Part shown: positions 56,121-56,136 of the stretch, piece after piece
How the letters are laid out: every line of letters starts with the position of its first letter
Position numbering within the stretch: the stretch's first letter is position 1
NCBI GenBank assembly: GCA_900155495.1
Contig: FTLJ01000159.1
Span: 1 to 56,136, forward strand
Direction: 5' to 3'
Origin: Porogramme epimiltina
Taxonomy: Eukaryota; Basidiomycota; Agaricomycetes; Polyporales; Polyporaceae
Length of the DNA: 56,136 nucleotides
Program-made: the position numbers and the translations under genes
Notes under the pieces: model-generated
Seen by the model: only the letters and a program-made list of their open reading frames with translations
The model's database searches: none
What the model was told of the DNA's origin: nothing

Positions 56121-56136
56121 CCCCCCCCCCCCCCCC
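56052..56136. repeat. Poly-C tract at the window end
   Basis: About 85 bases of C broken by a single T at 56118, beginning 15 bases inside an intron. Could be a true (C)n microsatellite or an assembly/sequencing artefact at a contig end. Confidence 0.9.

Overview
The window is nuclear DNA from a basidiomycete fungus, most likely an Agaricomycete. Nearly every gene is cut by many short GT-AG introns (mostly 45-70 bp, several with a CTAAC/CTRAC-like branch site). Coding DNA is GC-rich with C/G third positions, start codons sit behind pyrimidine-rich leaders, and the gene set is fungal (Kar5, Pmp3, Som1-like, GPI-anchored GH16 glucanase). I saw no operons, tRNA, rRNA, CRISPR or intact transposon. 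All gene models were spliced by hand from frame continuity and family conservation.

Left part (1-20.9 kb): the 3'-truncated mitochondrial ornithine carrier and a GPI-anchored GH16 glucanase (both -); a long polyQ-rich disordered protein (+); a very large RBR ubiquitin ligase carrying five CCCH zinc fingers (-); the nuclear-fusion protein Kar5 (-), which shares a 359-bp divergent promoter with a Gtt1-like glutathione transferase (+); and a coiled-coil protein of unknown function (-).

Middle part (20.9-37.6 kb): a poorly resolved 2.9-kb stretch; a tiny Som1-like mitochondrial peptidase subunit (-) head to head with S-adenosylhomocysteine hydrolase (+); a very GC-rich conserved protein with unusually long introns (+); a short-chain dehydrogenase (-); and a La-motif protein of the LARP1/Slf1 type (+).

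Right part (37.6-56.1 kb): an MFS drug:H+ antiporter-like transporter (-); a 2.2-kb gap with one tentative small gene; a divergent G-protein alpha subunit lacking the catalytic glutamine (+); Pmp3 (+); a single-exon F-box protein (+); a complete 20-exon MSH2 with two MluI cell-cycle boxes just upstream (+); and the 5' part of a DUF3433-like membrane protein (+), running into a poly-C tract that ends the sequence.

The genes do not form a pathway. This is ordinary housekeeping chromosome. The most unusual items are the CCCH-RBR ligase, the altered G-alpha, the promoter motifs ahead of MSH2 and PMP3, and two gaps that may hide small genes.
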